Below, piece by piece: positions 29,899-40,575 of a stretch of 64,000 nucleotides of DNA (position 1 is its first letter; each line of letters begins with the position of its first letter). Source of the stretch: Planctomycetaceae bacterium (GTDB lineage Bacteria; Planctomycetota; Phycisphaerae; Phycisphaerales; SM1A02). A program made the position numbers and the translations under genes. The stretch covers positions 1 through 64,000 of the forward strand of contig CANJHD010000005.1 of the NCBI GenBank assembly GCA_947474065.1, read 5' to 3'. The notes under the pieces are model-generated. The model was not told where the DNA came from, searched no databases, and saw only the letters and a list, made by a program, of their open reading frames with translations.

Positions 29899-30735
29899 AT
29901 GTTCGCCTACCGAACCGTCTTTGTCAGCGATGTCCACTTGGGATTTCGCGGCGCACGCGCCGAGGAATTCGCAGCGTTTCTAAAGCGAGTGCAATGCGAA
30001 CGGCTCTACCTCGTCGGCGACATCGTCGACATGTGGGCACTCCGTCAACGTTGGACATGGCCACTGACTCACAATCAGGTGATACGACGCCTTCTAAAGC
30101 TCGCTCGCCACGGAACGAAAGTGATTTACATCCCAGGAAATCACGATGACTCTCTGCGCCCATACGCGGGCACGGAACTTGCTGGCATTCGCATTGCAAA
30201 GCAAGCGGTCCACCGCCTTGCCAGTGGTCAACAACTACTCGTGTGCCACGGTGATGAATTCGATCTCATTGTGCAGCATTCAAAGTTACTTTCGTTGCTT
30301 GGCACTTATGGATACGACTATCTAGTGCAACTAAATCGCATCGCCAATGCCATACGGTCGTGCGTTGGCCTTGGTCGCTGGTCCTTCTCGCAGACGATCA
30401 AAAAGAAGGTGAAGAGTGCTTGCACTTTCATTTCCAAGTTTGAGGAAGTTCTGGCTGATGAGGCGAAGCGGCGCTCACTTGATGGTGTGATCTGCGGACA
30501 CATTCACGAACCGCGCATTGAACAGCGTGCAGACGGACTGATCTACGCCAACTGTGGCGACTGGATCGAGCGCGCATCGGCGCTCGTCGAGCACGCGGAT
30601 GGGCGCCTCGAAATTATTGATGTTGAGGCCCTTCTGCGCTCTGCTGGCTGGAAGCCTGACCCATCAGAACATCCCGAAACCATCAATATTCCTGAACACA
30701 GCATCATCACCGAGGACGGTGCACATGCATACTGA
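29899..30735 (+). CDS. calcineurin-like metallophosphatase, UDP-2,3-diacylglucosamine diphosphatase-like
   Basis: VFVSDVHLGFRG, YLVGDIVDMW, YIPGNHDDSLRP, ICGHIHEPRI. Confidence 0.85.
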   Translation: MFAYRTVFVSDVHLGFRGARAEEFAAFLKRVQCERLYLVGDIVDMWALRQRWTWPLTHNQVIRRLLKLARHGTKVIYIPGNHDDSLRPYAGTELAGIRIAKQAVHRLASGQQLLVCHGDEFDLIVQHSKLLSLLGTYGYDYLVQLNRIANAIRSCVGLGRWSFSQTIKKKVKSACTFISKFEEVLADEAKRRSLDGVICGHIHEPRIEQRADGLIYANCGDWIERASALVEHADGRLEIIDVEALLRSAGWKPDPSEHPETINIPEHSIITEDGAHAY

Positions 30736-31960
30736 CTGCCGAAATTTCGCCGCCCGTCCTATGAGCCCGATGACGCCCATGAGAATCACATTCTGCAGCA
30801 GTTCGGTCGGATGTGGACACACGCGGGCGTCAGTCGCCATACATGACGCATTGCGGGCGCGAGGGCAACTTTCTGAGGCCACCTTCATCGAGGCGCTTGA
30901 ACACGCGCCGCGGTGGTTTAGCAGCGTGTATCGCGATGGCTACCTTCGTGCCATCCGCCACGCACCACGCATCGTCGGTGCTGTCTATAACAGCACGGAT
31001 ATTCCGCGCCGAGACCGGAGAACACTCGGACCAGCACTCGACCGCTTTGAAGACACCGTAATGGGAAAATTTCGAGCACATCCTGCCCTTCACAGTGCTG
31101 ATGTAGTTGTATCCACCCACTTTCTCACGAGCGCACTCCTTGGAAGAATGCGAATCCGCGGGGAATTGAGCGCCCCCGTGGTAACTGTCGTTACTGATGA
31201 ACATCCACACGCGGTGTGGCTACAAGCCGGCGTCGATATCACTTGTGTCGCTAGTCGCGCCGCTCGCACCGCTGCAATCGCTGGCGGAATGGATCCCACA
31301 CGAGTTGAGATCACCGGAATACCCATCGACCCGCATTTCTGCATGACACATCAGCGGTCATTTGCCGCGCCAGGTTCCGGTCGACCGATGATCTTGGTTT
31401 GTGGTGGCGGGCATGGACTTGGCGACATCCCAACCGTAGTGCAATCACTGATAGCCACAAGCATCAACTGCACCATCGTTGTGGTGTGCGGGAAGAACGC
31501 TCCCCTTGCAACAGCCATGGCCGCACTGCAAGCGCAGCGCAGTCGCGGCGACTTAACAGGTCCAGAATTGCGCGTACTTGGTTACACCAATGCCATGCAT
31601 GAACTCATGGCGGCAGCAGATCTGATGGTCGGCAAGCCTGGAGGTCTCACCACAACCGAGGCGCGCGCCGTAGGACTACCAATGGTGCTATTGCAGCCAA
31701 TTCCAGGCCAAGAAGAGCGAAATGCGGACATGCTGGTTGCGATCGGCGCTGCTGTTCGAACTTCTCGTGCCGCCGATGCTGGACCCGTAGCGGCAGCGAT
31801 CATCGCTGACCCGCAACGATTACAGCGCATGCGGATGGCGTCGAGTGCGGCCGGCAATCCGCGCGCCGCCTTTGATGTCGCTTCCACCATAAGCGCAGTC
31901 CTAGCGCGACCGAATCAATGCCAAGAGTCGAACTGGCTGCGCGGAAGACCTGCCGCCTAG
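30725..31960 (+). CDS. glycosyltransferase of MGDG synthase / processive diacylglycerol glucosyltransferase type
   Basis: SSSVGCGHTRASVAIHDAL...VVSTHFLTSALLGRM...VTDEHPHAVWLQAGVD...GKPGGLTTTEARAVGLPMVLLQPIPGQEERNADML; 11-bp overlap with upstream gene. Confidence 0.8.
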   Translation: MHTDCRNFAARPMSPMTPMRITFCSSSVGCGHTRASVAIHDALRARGQLSEATFIEALEHAPRWFSSVYRDGYLRAIRHAPRIVGAVYNSTDIPRRDRRTLGPALDRFEDTVMGKFRAHPALHSADVVVSTHFLTSALLGRMRIRGELSAPVVTVVTDEHPHAVWLQAGVDITCVASRAARTAAIAGGMDPTRVEITGIPIDPHFCMTHQRSFAAPGSGRPMILVCGGGHGLGDIPTVVQSLIATSINCTIVVVCGKNAPLATAMAALQAQRSRGDLTGPELRVLGYTNAMHELMAAADLMVGKPGGLTTTEARAVGLPMVLLQPIPGQEERNADMLVAIGAAVRTSRAADAGPVAAAIIADPQRLQRMRMASSAAGNPRAAFDVASTISAVLARPNQCQESNWLRGRPAA

Positions 31961-31997
31961 TCAGCGCTGAGAGACATCGGCTGCTCGCGATGAAATA

Positions 31998-33923
31998 TCA
32001 AATCACCGAGTCATGGGTTGAAAGGTTGTGCGCTGGAGCAGTGTTCAATTGCACCAACTTGGCACCTTGAACTTCCTTCGCCGCGTTGGGATCAACATAG
32101 TCGCTGTGGCAATTTGCCTTGCCCTCTTCAGCGCCTACTGCCTTACGCGTCTTAGAAGCAAGCTTGTGAATCTCGTCAGGGCTCAATACGCCGCGCTTCG
32201 TAAGTATCTCCTGCTGCTCCGCGCTCAGTGCAGCACTCTTCACCGGCTTGCCGCGCTGGTACTCCTCATCCTTGCCGCTGGCGAATTCTTGAATCTCCTT
32301 GCTGATGCGCACGCTGCACCAGTCGTGCCCGCACATGGCGCAAAAGTCTGTATCAACATCAAGGTCCTCATCGTGGTACGCGCGGGCTGTGTCGGGGTCA
32401 AAGCTCAACTCAAAGTGCTTCTCCCAATTCAACGCGGCGCGGGCTTTGGTGAGTTCATCATCACGATCGCGCGCGCCTGGAATGCCGAGCGCAACATCTG
32501 CTGCGTGAGCCGCAATTTTGTAGGCAATGCAGCCTTGTTTCACGTCATCCTTCTTCGGCAGGCCTAAGTGCTCTTTGGGAGTCACGTAGCAAAGCATGCT
32601 GGCGCCGTGATAGCCCGCGGCAGTGGCGCCGATGCAACTTGTGATGTGGTCATAGCCCGGAAAGATGTCTGTCACGAGCGGACCAAGTACATAGAACGGC
32701 GCGCCGTGACAAAGCGTGCGCTGCAATTTCATGTTGAATTCAATCTGATCAAACGGAACGTGCCCTGGTCCCTCAACCATTACTTGCACGCCCATGCGCC
32801 ACGCGCGCTCGGTGAGTTCACCAATGGTCTCCAGCTCTGCCAACTGCGCACGATCCGTTGCGTCTGCCAATCCACCAGGCCGAAGCCCGTCACCAATTGA
32901 GAAGGTGACATCATGCCGGCGCAGCACTTCGCAGATTCGCTCCCAACCGTCATACATTGGATTTTGCTTGTTGTTCACCAGCATCCACTTTGCTAGTAGC
33001 GACCCACCGCGGCTGACAATTCCAATCAGGCGCCGCTTGATGAATGGCAAGTGCTCGCGCAGCACGCCAGCATGAATAGTGAAGTAGTCAACACCCTGCC
33101 GAGCCTGGTGCTCAAGCGTCTCAAGAATCATGGACTCGTCCAAGTCTTCCAACTTGCGCCCAATGATCATCGAATAGATCGGGACAGTGCCGATCGGCAC
33201 CGTGCTATTGCGAATCAACGCTTCGCGGCATTCATCAAGGTTGCCGCCGGTGGAAAGGTCCATCACCGTATCTGCGCCCCATTTCTCGGCCCATTTCAGC
33301 TTTTCCACCTCTTCATGCGTCCCGCTTGAAACCGGGGACGCACCCATGTTGGCATTAATTTTCGTCTTCGATGCACGCCCGATCGCCATCGGATCAAGTC
33401 CATAGCCAAGGTGTGCAATATTCGCGGGAATCACCATGCGACCAGCGGCAATCTCGTCGCGCACCTGTACAGCGGTCAGGTGCGGCTCGCGCTCTGCCAC
33501 GCGACGCATCTGCGCGGTGATGATGCCAAGCCGCGCACTCTCGAGTTGTGTGATTGGCACAAACCCCTTGGGGTGAGTAACGCGCATCCACTCACCGCGC
33601 GCGCTGACAAAGTCCACCGAACTATGCGATCCACCATGAGCAGCAGCGGGCGTCCCACCCGTTGGTGCCGCGGACAGGCGCGTATATGACCACTCTGACG
33701 GCAAGAAATCCCACGCTGTTTGACTACTTGGCGCAGGCATCCCGGGCGTATCGGGTGAACTGAAGGCCAACGGGCCACCAATGTCAGCGCTCCGCGCAAA
33801 GCTTCCAGGCGTTGTGCCCTGCGCATCAGTTGATGGGTTGTATGCCCCATGAAGAGGAAGTGCGTGTCCAGTTGCAGTGCTAATCATGTGTTCATCCTCA
33901 TGGAAATGGTGGTCAAGCGACAC
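31998..33923 (-). CDS. thiC: phosphomethylpyrimidine synthase
   Basis: [41 protein letters not shown]...[19 protein letters not shown]...[17 protein letters not shown]. Confidence 0.97.
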   Translation of the reverse strand: MSLDHHFHEDEHMISTATGHALPLHGAYNPSTDAQGTTPGSFARSADIGGPLAFSSPDTPGMPAPSSQTAWDFLPSEWSYTRLSAAPTGGTPAAAHGGSHSSVDFVSARGEWMRVTHPKGFVPITQLESARLGIITAQMRRVAEREPHLTAVQVRDEIAAGRMVIPANIAHLGYGLDPMAIGRASKTKINANMGASPVSSGTHEEVEKLKWAEKWGADTVMDLSTGGNLDECREALIRNSTVPIGTVPIYSMIIGRKLEDLDESMILETLEHQARQGVDYFTIHAGVLREHLPFIKRRLIGIVSRGGSLLAKWMLVNNKQNPMYDGWERICEVLRRHDVTFSIGDGLRPGGLADATDRAQLAELETIGELTERAWRMGVQVMVEGPGHVPFDQIEFNMKLQRTLCHGAPFYVLGPLVTDIFPGYDHITSCIGATAAGYHGASMLCYVTPKEHLGLPKKDDVKQGCIAYKIAAHAADVALGIPGARDRDDELTKARAALNWEKHFELSFDPDTARAYHDEDLDVDTDFCAMCGHDWCSVRISKEIQEFASGKDEEYQRGKPVKSAALSAEQQEILTKRGVLSPDEIHKLASKTRKAVGAEEGKANCHSDYVDPNAAKEVQGAKLVQLNTAPAHNLSTHDSVI

Positions 33924-33985
33924 TCACCGCGAGCCAAACCAGCATGAGGATGAATAGCAACCCGCGTGCATGCGGAAACTGCTAC

Positions 33986-34068
33986 TCGCTTCCCTACGCC
34001 GGTACGAACCGGGTCAGGTTCCGCGGGTACTTCTCAGCGGACCACCAGTGCGGCCGCGCCCCGAGCGA
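33986..34068 (-). promoter_or_regulatory. TPP riboswitch (THI element) upstream of thiC
   Basis: Reverse complement reads ...GGTCCGCTGAGAAGTACCCGCGGAACCTGACCCGGTTCGTACCGGCGTAGGGAAGCGA; conserved CUGAGA, ACCUGA and GCGUAGGGA; P1 TCGCT/AGCGA. Confidence 0.95.
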
Positions 34069-34467
34069 ATGACTAAAGTCTATGCCTAGGCTCAAATTGC
34101 GTGGGTTACAGGCCCCGCCTAACGGCGCAATTATCAAGGCTATTTCGCTTCTAAATTTGACATTTATCCAAACAAGCATAGTATTCAAGTGCCTTTCGCA
34201 TACGTCCGATAGGGGCGTTTCGCGTGTCTAAGTAACGTCTCCACGCGAAGTGGCGGCGCCAGATTTGATTAGTTTCATTGGTGTTTATTGGTGTCGGTTG
34301 ATGGTCACAGCATTCCACGTCCGGGGAGCTGGAGAGATCCAGTGGGGGCATTTCGAGCACTTGCATTCGTATCAAGTGCAAGCAAATTCCGGGGGTCAGC
34401 GCAGCGTCCGCAATCGCGGGCGAGTTTCGCGCCTGGTAGTGGACCCGTTGCTCAATCTCTCAACACC

Positions 34468-35421
34468 ATGCTGCGCAGCCCACCACGCTACTCAGACCCC
34501 TCGCTTCCACCTCTCGACGAAGCGGATCGGAAGATCCTTGAAATCCTGCAACTTGATGGTCGCGCCTCTGGGCGCGAACTCGCGCAACAAACTGGCATCT
34601 CAGAGGCGAATGTCAGCCGGCGCCTTGCGCGCTTAATTGAAGAGAAGTCGGTTCGAGTACTTGGCTTCGTGCCGCCGGAATTCCTCGGGCTACAAACGCA
34701 GTTCATCGCATACCTCCGCGTCAATGGCAGCACCGATGCAGCCGCGGCGAGCCTCTTAGCGCACCCGCAATTCTCGTACATCAGTGCCGCATTAGGAGTA
34801 TGGGACTTAATTGTTTACGGAACAGCGCGCGACTCGATCGAAATGGTCTCGCTCATCGATCGTGCCATTGTTGCCAACCGATTAATCCACGACTCCGAGC
34901 TACATATTGTCCTTGAGTTTGCCGACGCGCAACGTGGCCACCCATCGCCGATCGCGGGGATCGAGCCTCGCAACATCGATCGCACTGATCGACAAATCAT
35001 TCGCCACGCCCAGCAGGATGCGCGCATGTCATTCACTGACATCGCACTTCGCACGAACATTTCGCCTACGAGCGCAGCTGATCGATTCCGAAAACTCATG
35101 AGCGACAAGATCGTCCGTGTCATCACACTCCCGGATCCAACGCGTATCGGGATGAGTCTCTTTGGACTCGTGAACATCGTCTCCACTACCCCCACGCGCG
35201 AATTGACTTCTGAACTTGCCAAGCTGCCAGAACTATCGTTCTTTAGCATTGTGAGCGGGCGGTTCCAGATTGCGGCGGAATTCCACGTCCGCGACGACGC
35301 TCACTTTGACGAACTGCGAACGAAAATTCTCGCAACGCCTAGTGTTCACGAGATTCAGATTTCCATCCATAGAAAGTTGTATCGACAACACTTCTCATGG
35401 GGCACTGCGGACGCGGAGTGA
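34468..35421 (+). CDS. Lrp/AsnC family transcriptional regulator with two Lrp-type HTH/ligand modules
   Basis: LDEADRKILEILQLDGRASGRELAQQTGISEANVSRRL and DRTDRQIIRHAQQDARMSFTDIALRTNISPTSAADRF. Confidence 0.85.
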   Translation: MLRSPPRYSDPSLPPLDEADRKILEILQLDGRASGRELAQQTGISEANVSRRLARLIEEKSVRVLGFVPPEFLGLQTQFIAYLRVNGSTDAAAASLLAHPQFSYISAALGVWDLIVYGTARDSIEMVSLIDRAIVANRLIHDSELHIVLEFADAQRGHPSPIAGIEPRNIDRTDRQIIRHAQQDARMSFTDIALRTNISPTSAADRFRKLMSDKIVRVITLPDPTRIGMSLFGLVNIVSTTPTRELTSELAKLPELSFFSIVSGRFQIAAEFHVRDDAHFDELRTKILATPSVHEIQISIHRKLYRQHFSWGTADAE

Positions 35422-35478
35422 TGCTGCGCCGAAGGTGCTTGACGCGCGGGTACGTACATTGCGGCTATCGTTTGTCGC

Positions 35479-35988
35479 ATGGACAGTATTGCACTCATTC
35501 GTGAAACGCACACTTGGATGCGTTGGCTCACCGGGCGCACACTCGATGCCGCTGCAGCGTTGCCTGAAGCCAACTTCCGACGGGAATTTCCGATTGGATG
35601 TGGAAGCATTCACGGCACATTGACGCACTTAATTGGAGCGGAGCGGATTTGGATCGGCGCTCTTCAAGGCAATGCTGCCGCAACAATGGCTTCTCCAATG
35701 GAGTTTCCAACCATCTCCGCGATTCGGACGGCGTGGCCGTTGATCCGCGGGCGGTGGGATGAATATCTCCATCAATTGACGGACGCCGAATGCAATCGCG
35801 TCATCATCCGCGTTCGAGATGGCAAAGAGTTCCGCCAGCTCGCCCGCGATGTCTTGGTGCAACTGCCAACACATGCGCTGTATCACAACGCACAGATTTC
35901 ATTCATGTTCCGACAGATGGGGCACTCGCTTCCAGACTCAAGTTGGATCCTGTGGCGGCGCGAACAACTCGCGCAAGCAACGCCATGA
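35479..35988 (+). CDS. DinB family protein
   Basis: GSIHGTLTHLIGAERIWIGAL...LVQLPTHALYHNAQISFMFRQMG. Confidence 0.8.
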   Translation: MDSIALIRETHTWMRWLTGRTLDAAAALPEANFRREFPIGCGSIHGTLTHLIGAERIWIGALQGNAAATMASPMEFPTISAIRTAWPLIRGRWDEYLHQLTDAECNRVIIRVRDGKEFRQLARDVLVQLPTHALYHNAQISFMFRQMGHSLPDSSWILWRREQLAQATP

Positions 35989-36965
35989 GTAAGCCGGATA
36001 GCCCGTACGCAATCACTCTCGCGGATGTCACTGCGGCAGCCGATCGGATCGCGTCGCACGTGTGGCGAACGCCAGCTATCGACAGTGATGCACTGCGAGA
36101 GTTAACCGGGCGAACAGTGGTATTGAAGTGCGAGTCCATGCAGCGCACCGGTAGTTTCAAAATTCGCGGCGCAACCAACGCGGTTCGCAGCATTCTGGAG
36201 GGGGATGCCCCGCGCGGCGTAGTCACTCATAGTTCAGGCAATCACGCATTAGCGCTTGCTACAGCAGCGGCGGAGCGAAGCATGCCCGCTCACGTCGTTA
36301 TGCCTGAAAACGCCTCGCCATCCAAGCGCGCAGCAGTCGTGCGAGCAGGCGCGCATGTGGTCACCTGTGGAAATTCTGGAGCAGAGCGCGAGGCGATGGC
36401 TGCCGAAGTTCAGGCGCGCACTGGGGCCACTATGGTGCCCCCCTTTGACCACCCATGGGTCATGGCTGGACAGGGAACAATCGCACTGGAAATTCTGGAG
36501 CAGATTCCGAACGCCGGCACGCTGGTGATTCCCGTCGGCGGCGGCGGCATGCTTGCCGGAATGGCGATCGCTGCTCGTGCTTTGCGACCAGACATTCGAA
36601 TCATTGGCGCGGAACCAGAACTCGCCGGTGATGCCGCCGAGTCGAAGCGCACCGGAAGGCGTGCTCCGCAACGACCGCCCGTGACTATTGCCGATGGTCT
36701 GCGAACATCGCTTGGTGAACTCACGTTCCCCGTCATCCGAGATCTTGTGGATGACATTGCGCTGGTTTCTGAGGACGAGATCATTGCCGCCATGCGCATC
36801 ATCTTCACGCGCGCCCAGTTGGTCATTGAGCCAAGCGCAGCAGTGGGTGTTGCGGCAATCCTCGCTGGTCGTACTGGGGGCAGCATGAACACCCCCACCG
36901 TGTGTGTCCTCTGCGGAGGAAATGTTGATTTGATGCATCTGCCGTGGTCGGCGCTGCCAACCTGA
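35985..36965 (+). CDS. threonine/serine dehydratase (PLP fold type II)
   Basis: CESMQRTGSFKIRGATNAV, SSGNHALALATAA, IPVGGGGMLAGMA; 4-nt overlap with DinB gene. Confidence 0.88.
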   Translation: MSKPDSPYAITLADVTAAADRIASHVWRTPAIDSDALRELTGRTVVLKCESMQRTGSFKIRGATNAVRSILEGDAPRGVVTHSSGNHALALATAAAERSMPAHVVMPENASPSKRAAVVRAGAHVVTCGNSGAEREAMAAEVQARTGATMVPPFDHPWVMAGQGTIALEILEQIPNAGTLVIPVGGGGMLAGMAIAARALRPDIRIIGAEPELAGDAAESKRTGRRAPQRPPVTIADGLRTSLGELTFPVIRDLVDDIALVSEDEIIAAMRIIFTRAQLVIEPSAAVGVAAILAGRTGGSMNTPTVCVLCGGNVDLMHLPWSALPT

Positions 36966-36979
36966 CCGCTGCGGCGAAC

Positions 36980-38017
36980 TCAACCCCAATGCGAGAGAAG
37001 CAAACCAAGGTCCGCACCATTCGTGGTGCCGTCGTTGTTCAAATCCGTTGCTCCTGATTGACCCCAACCCGAAAGCAGCAATCCCAGATCGGCTCCATCC
37101 ACAACCCCATTGCCATTGATATCGCCAACGATCGGGGCGGGGATTCCATTCATGACCAAGCTGGAAGTTCCAACGGTGGCGCTTGTTCCATCGGAGAACG
37201 TGCCACTGATGAGTAGGTGCGCCACTTGGCCGGAAGGAAAGATGGTTGGGAGGTCAAACGGCGCACTTACCAACGGCGGGGGCGCGGGAACTGGCACCGT
37301 CTCATTGATGGAACCCTGCGACGTGAGGCTGATGGTGTTGCCAACGATGGTGAATGTCCCAGTCAAAGCCATTGCCGCGGGCGCGCTATTGGTAAATGGC
37401 TGCGCAAGCGCCGTCCCGGTCACTGATACCGTCACTGGAACGGTCACGGCAAACGCCCATGTTCCGTCCGTATTCGGTGTTGCGGCACCAATCGCAGGAC
37501 CAGACTGCGTGGCAGTCGCCGCGGTCAATGATCCGCTATCAACCGGAATATCCACATTGGTCAATCCAATGAAAGTCGACGTTGGCTGCACAGTGTGAAA
37601 CGATGAGTAAGTGAGGAGCATCGATGTGCTGATCGTTCCGGTCTGACCAGCGAGCGTGTCGACGATAAGGTTCGTGACATCAACAATGCCTGTTGCTGGA
37701 TTGAAGCCGAACTGAAACGCTCCCGTTGGGTGCGTATTAGTAATGTTCACCTTTGGCTTCACCGTGGATGAGAATGGAATCGCGTTATTGCCGGAGCCAC
37801 CAAAGAGGCCGGGCAGCGTGCGCGTGCCGGTTTCGTTGGTGACTGCAACGTAATTTCCAATCCAAGTACCAGCAAGCGGAATTTGAATAAGCGTCTGTTG
37901 CGAGTAGGTACTCGCCGGTGCAACAGTGCAATTCCATCTCGTCTCGGTCGCGTTGGCGGAACTACCGGCAATGAACAGAATGCCAGTGACAATCGCGGTT
38001 GACAGCATCTTGGTCAT
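36980..38017 (-). CDS. secreted protein with C-terminal GC-type dockerin-like domain
   Basis: Signal peptide MTKMLSTAIVTGILFIAGSSANA; C-terminus GDINGNGVVDGADLGLLLSGWGQSGATDLNNDGTTNGADLGLLLSHWG. Confidence 0.75.
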   Translation of the reverse strand: MTKMLSTAIVTGILFIAGSSANATETRWNCTVAPASTYSQQTLIQIPLAGTWIGNYVAVTNETGTRTLPGLFGGSGNNAIPFSSTVKPKVNITNTHPTGAFQFGFNPATGIVDVTNLIVDTLAGQTGTISTSMLLTYSSFHTVQPTSTFIGLTNVDIPVDSGSLTAATATQSGPAIGAATPNTDGTWAFAVTVPVTVSVTGTALAQPFTNSAPAAMALTGTFTIVGNTISLTSQGSINETVPVPAPPPLVSAPFDLPTIFPSGQVAHLLISGTFSDGTSATVGTSSLVMNGIPAPIVGDINGNGVVDGADLGLLLSGWGQSGATDLNNDGTTNGADLGLLLSHWG

Positions 38018-38075
38018 AAGGGAAACCTAGCACGAATCTTCAGAAAATCCAACAATAGGGGTGCACTGAGGTTAA

Positions 38076-40466
38076 TCAGATCGGCCCTGCTTGCGACCAA
38101 AGCCCCAGCAGCAGCCCTAGATCCGCACCATTCACCTGCCCATCGAAGTTCAGATCGCCAATACGCGGGTGCGGTGTTCCGAACACACCCAACAGAATTC
38201 CCAAGTCTGCGCCATTTACAAACCCATCCTGGTTGAGATCAGCTAGCGGAGGGCATGAGAGGCAATCATGCCGGAGCCAATAGTTGTTTCCATCAAATCC
38301 TGGAAGCACTGGCGGATCATCGGGTGGCGGAGGATTTGCGGGGTCTGGTTCGGTGCACGGCTCGCCGCTTCGAATTGGACCAACATCCATCCCCAATGTA
38401 ACCACCGCATACCACGGTCCACCAATGATCGTTGCTTGTTGCACAATTGGCGCGCATCGACCACCGAACATGATCGTACGAGTCTCCAGCGGACCACTCA
38501 TGGGTCCGCGCATCAGGTGCAATTCGGCAGGGAATTCCGCATCAAGCGTAAGGCGAATGTCTCGTGAGCCAGTGCTGCCCCCGAGTGCGTACCAATCTGT
38601 ATCGCGCGGTGAACCAGTGGTGCAAGACCCCGCAACGGTCTGACCCGCTAGCAATTGCGAGACGAATCCGAATCGCGTGGCGCCGTCATTTGTGTGTAGA
38701 TAGCAGATCTCGTCGTTTGGTCGCGCGCCGATAGGAATGGTGATCGTGCAAGGCGGGAGGCCACACAACGCAGCGGCTCGGGCAACGCACACCCAATCCC
38801 ACGTTGCGCCATCGCAGTATCCATCAAGAGGCGTGACACGACCGCAGCAATCCGGATCCTCACAGCCAGGATCTGCGTGCACAACATTGCATGGACCATA
38901 TGCAGGGCATACGAGACCATTGCATTCCGCGTCGGCAAGGTCAACGCACACTTGATCCCATTTCACTGTGCAACAATCGGGGGCCAGGCTGCACACTGCA
39001 TCACAGCACGGCGTGGTGAAGCAGCCCGGATTCGCATGCACCTCATCGCATCGACCACCGCCGCCACTCGGCCCGCATGCGGGCGGCGGAACGAGCGACG
39101 CTGTGGCAGGCAATGCGCCCGGATCAGGACCAAATCCTGCTAATTGGCGCGCAATGATGCACGCCGGGGAATCACCAACGGGGTACTCCGTCGCCACGAC
39201 CGCTAGCTCGGATTTCGTCACCTTCTGATGTTCACTAGTAAATGCACCGCCACCGCAACTGCGGAGATTTCGATAACCAAGCGCATAGTGACCCGCAATA
39301 TCAGCTTCGATCAGATCAAGATCGCAATCGCCATCGATATTCACTGCCAGAAAGTGCCGTGCAAACCCGGAGTAATCAAGTGAAACTGCCGCCGCGAACG
39401 CGATGCCTGCCGACGTAGAGTCGTTTCGCCACACCAATATGTTTCCGCTTAGCGCTGTGCTTGTGACAGCGTCAAGGTCGCCGTCGCCATCAAAGTCCGC
39501 GAGCAGCGCACCCCAGTGATAGCCGCCCGCTATTTCTCCTGCCTTTACAGCACTTCCAAATCCGCCTGCGCCGTCATTGCGAAAAATCACCAAAGGCTGC
39601 GCAGGTCCCGTGGACAAGAGTGGCGCAAGAATGTCCAAGTCCCCATCACCGTCTACATCACCAATATCGAAGGCGACTACTGCCGGCTGGGAAACATTTT
39701 GAAAGTCTGGTGCAAGCCAAGAAACTGGCGGACGAAAGGTCCCATCCGCCTGCCCAAAGAACACATCGAAGCGCCGCGTTCCGATACACCCTACAACCAG
39801 ATCAGTGCGACCGTCGGCGTTGCAATCACCAGCGAGTACATCTTGCGGCCCCGGGGAACTTCCGCTCCATCCGTCTACTCGGATGCGCTGCGAGACGACA
39901 AAGTTCCCGGTACCGCTATTGATAAGGATCTCAATGTGCTCACTCCCAAAGCAGGAAACTGCGAAATCAGTATCACCATCGCCGTCAAAGTCGCCTTTGG
40001 CGATTGACCTCGGCTCACGATCGAGTTGTATGAGTTCCGCTGCCCCCATGAGTCCGCTTGCAGCGCGACGCATCACCTGCAATCGCCCTGAATATGAACG
40101 AATCACGAGCACCAACTCATCTGCACCATCACCATTGATGTCGGCGGCGATTGCATCATCAACTTGACCATCAACAACGATGGTCTGCAATGGGCCCGGG
40201 GTGCCATCTGCATTGATAGCGCACCAGTTGAGTAACTTTGCAATATCTCGGCCAGGTAGGACCAAGTCTTTCTTCCCATCGCCGTCCATGTCAAACAACC
40301 GGGCGCGTGTCGGATAGTGCGACGGAGTGCACTCAACATAAAAGTCGGGTTCAGCAAAGACGATCTCTGCATGCGATGCTGGCGCGATCCACGCAAACGT
40401 CGCCACTGCGATCAATTCGCAAGCGGAGCGCCATTGGTAAGGGAGTCTCTGCAATTTCGTAATCAT
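38076..40466 (-). CDS. secreted FG-GAP/VCBS-repeat protein with Cys-rich modules and C-terminal dockerin-like domain
   Basis: Repeated DxDGDGxxD motifs; CC...WDQVC modules; C-terminus LADLNQDGFVNGADLGILLGVFGT...GDLNFDGQVNGADLGLLLGLW. Confidence 0.8.
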   Translation of the reverse strand: MITKLQRLPYQWRSACELIAVATFAWIAPASHAEIVFAEPDFYVECTPSHYPTRARLFDMDGDGKKDLVLPGRDIAKLLNWCAINADGTPGPLQTIVVDGQVDDAIAADINGDGADELVLVIRSYSGRLQVMRRAASGLMGAAELIQLDREPRSIAKGDFDGDGDTDFAVSCFGSEHIEILINSGTGNFVVSQRIRVDGWSGSSPGPQDVLAGDCNADGRTDLVVGCIGTRRFDVFFGQADGTFRPPVSWLAPDFQNVSQPAVVAFDIGDVDGDGDLDILAPLLSTGPAQPLVIFRNDGAGGFGSAVKAGEIAGGYHWGALLADFDGDGDLDAVTSTALSGNILVWRNDSTSAGIAFAAAVSLDYSGFARHFLAVNIDGDCDLDLIEADIAGHYALGYRNLRSCGGGAFTSEHQKVTKSELAVVATEYPVGDSPACIIARQLAGFGPDPGALPATASLVPPPACGPSGGGGRCDEVHANPGCFTTPCCDAVCSLAPDCCTVKWDQVCVDLADAECNGLVCPAYGPCNVVHADPGCEDPDCCGRVTPLDGYCDGATWDWVCVARAAALCGLPPCTITIPIGARPNDEICYLHTNDGATRFGFVSQLLAGQTVAGSCTTGSPRDTDWYALGGSTGSRDIRLTLDAEFPAELHLMRGPMSGPLETRTIMFGGRCAPIVQQATIIGGPWYAVVTLGMDVGPIRSGEPCTEPDPANPPPPDDPPVLPGFDGNNYWLRHDCLSCPPLADLNQDGFVNGADLGILLGVFGTPHPRIGDLNFDGQVNGADLGLLLGLWSQAGPI

Positions 40467-40575
40467 GCGTCGATTCAATGCTGGCGGGTACGGTCGCTCT
40501 TTTCGTGCCGGACGCGTCGTTCGCACGCGTCGCGCTATTCACCTGAACGGATCGCCTGTACTACGAATCAGGAAC

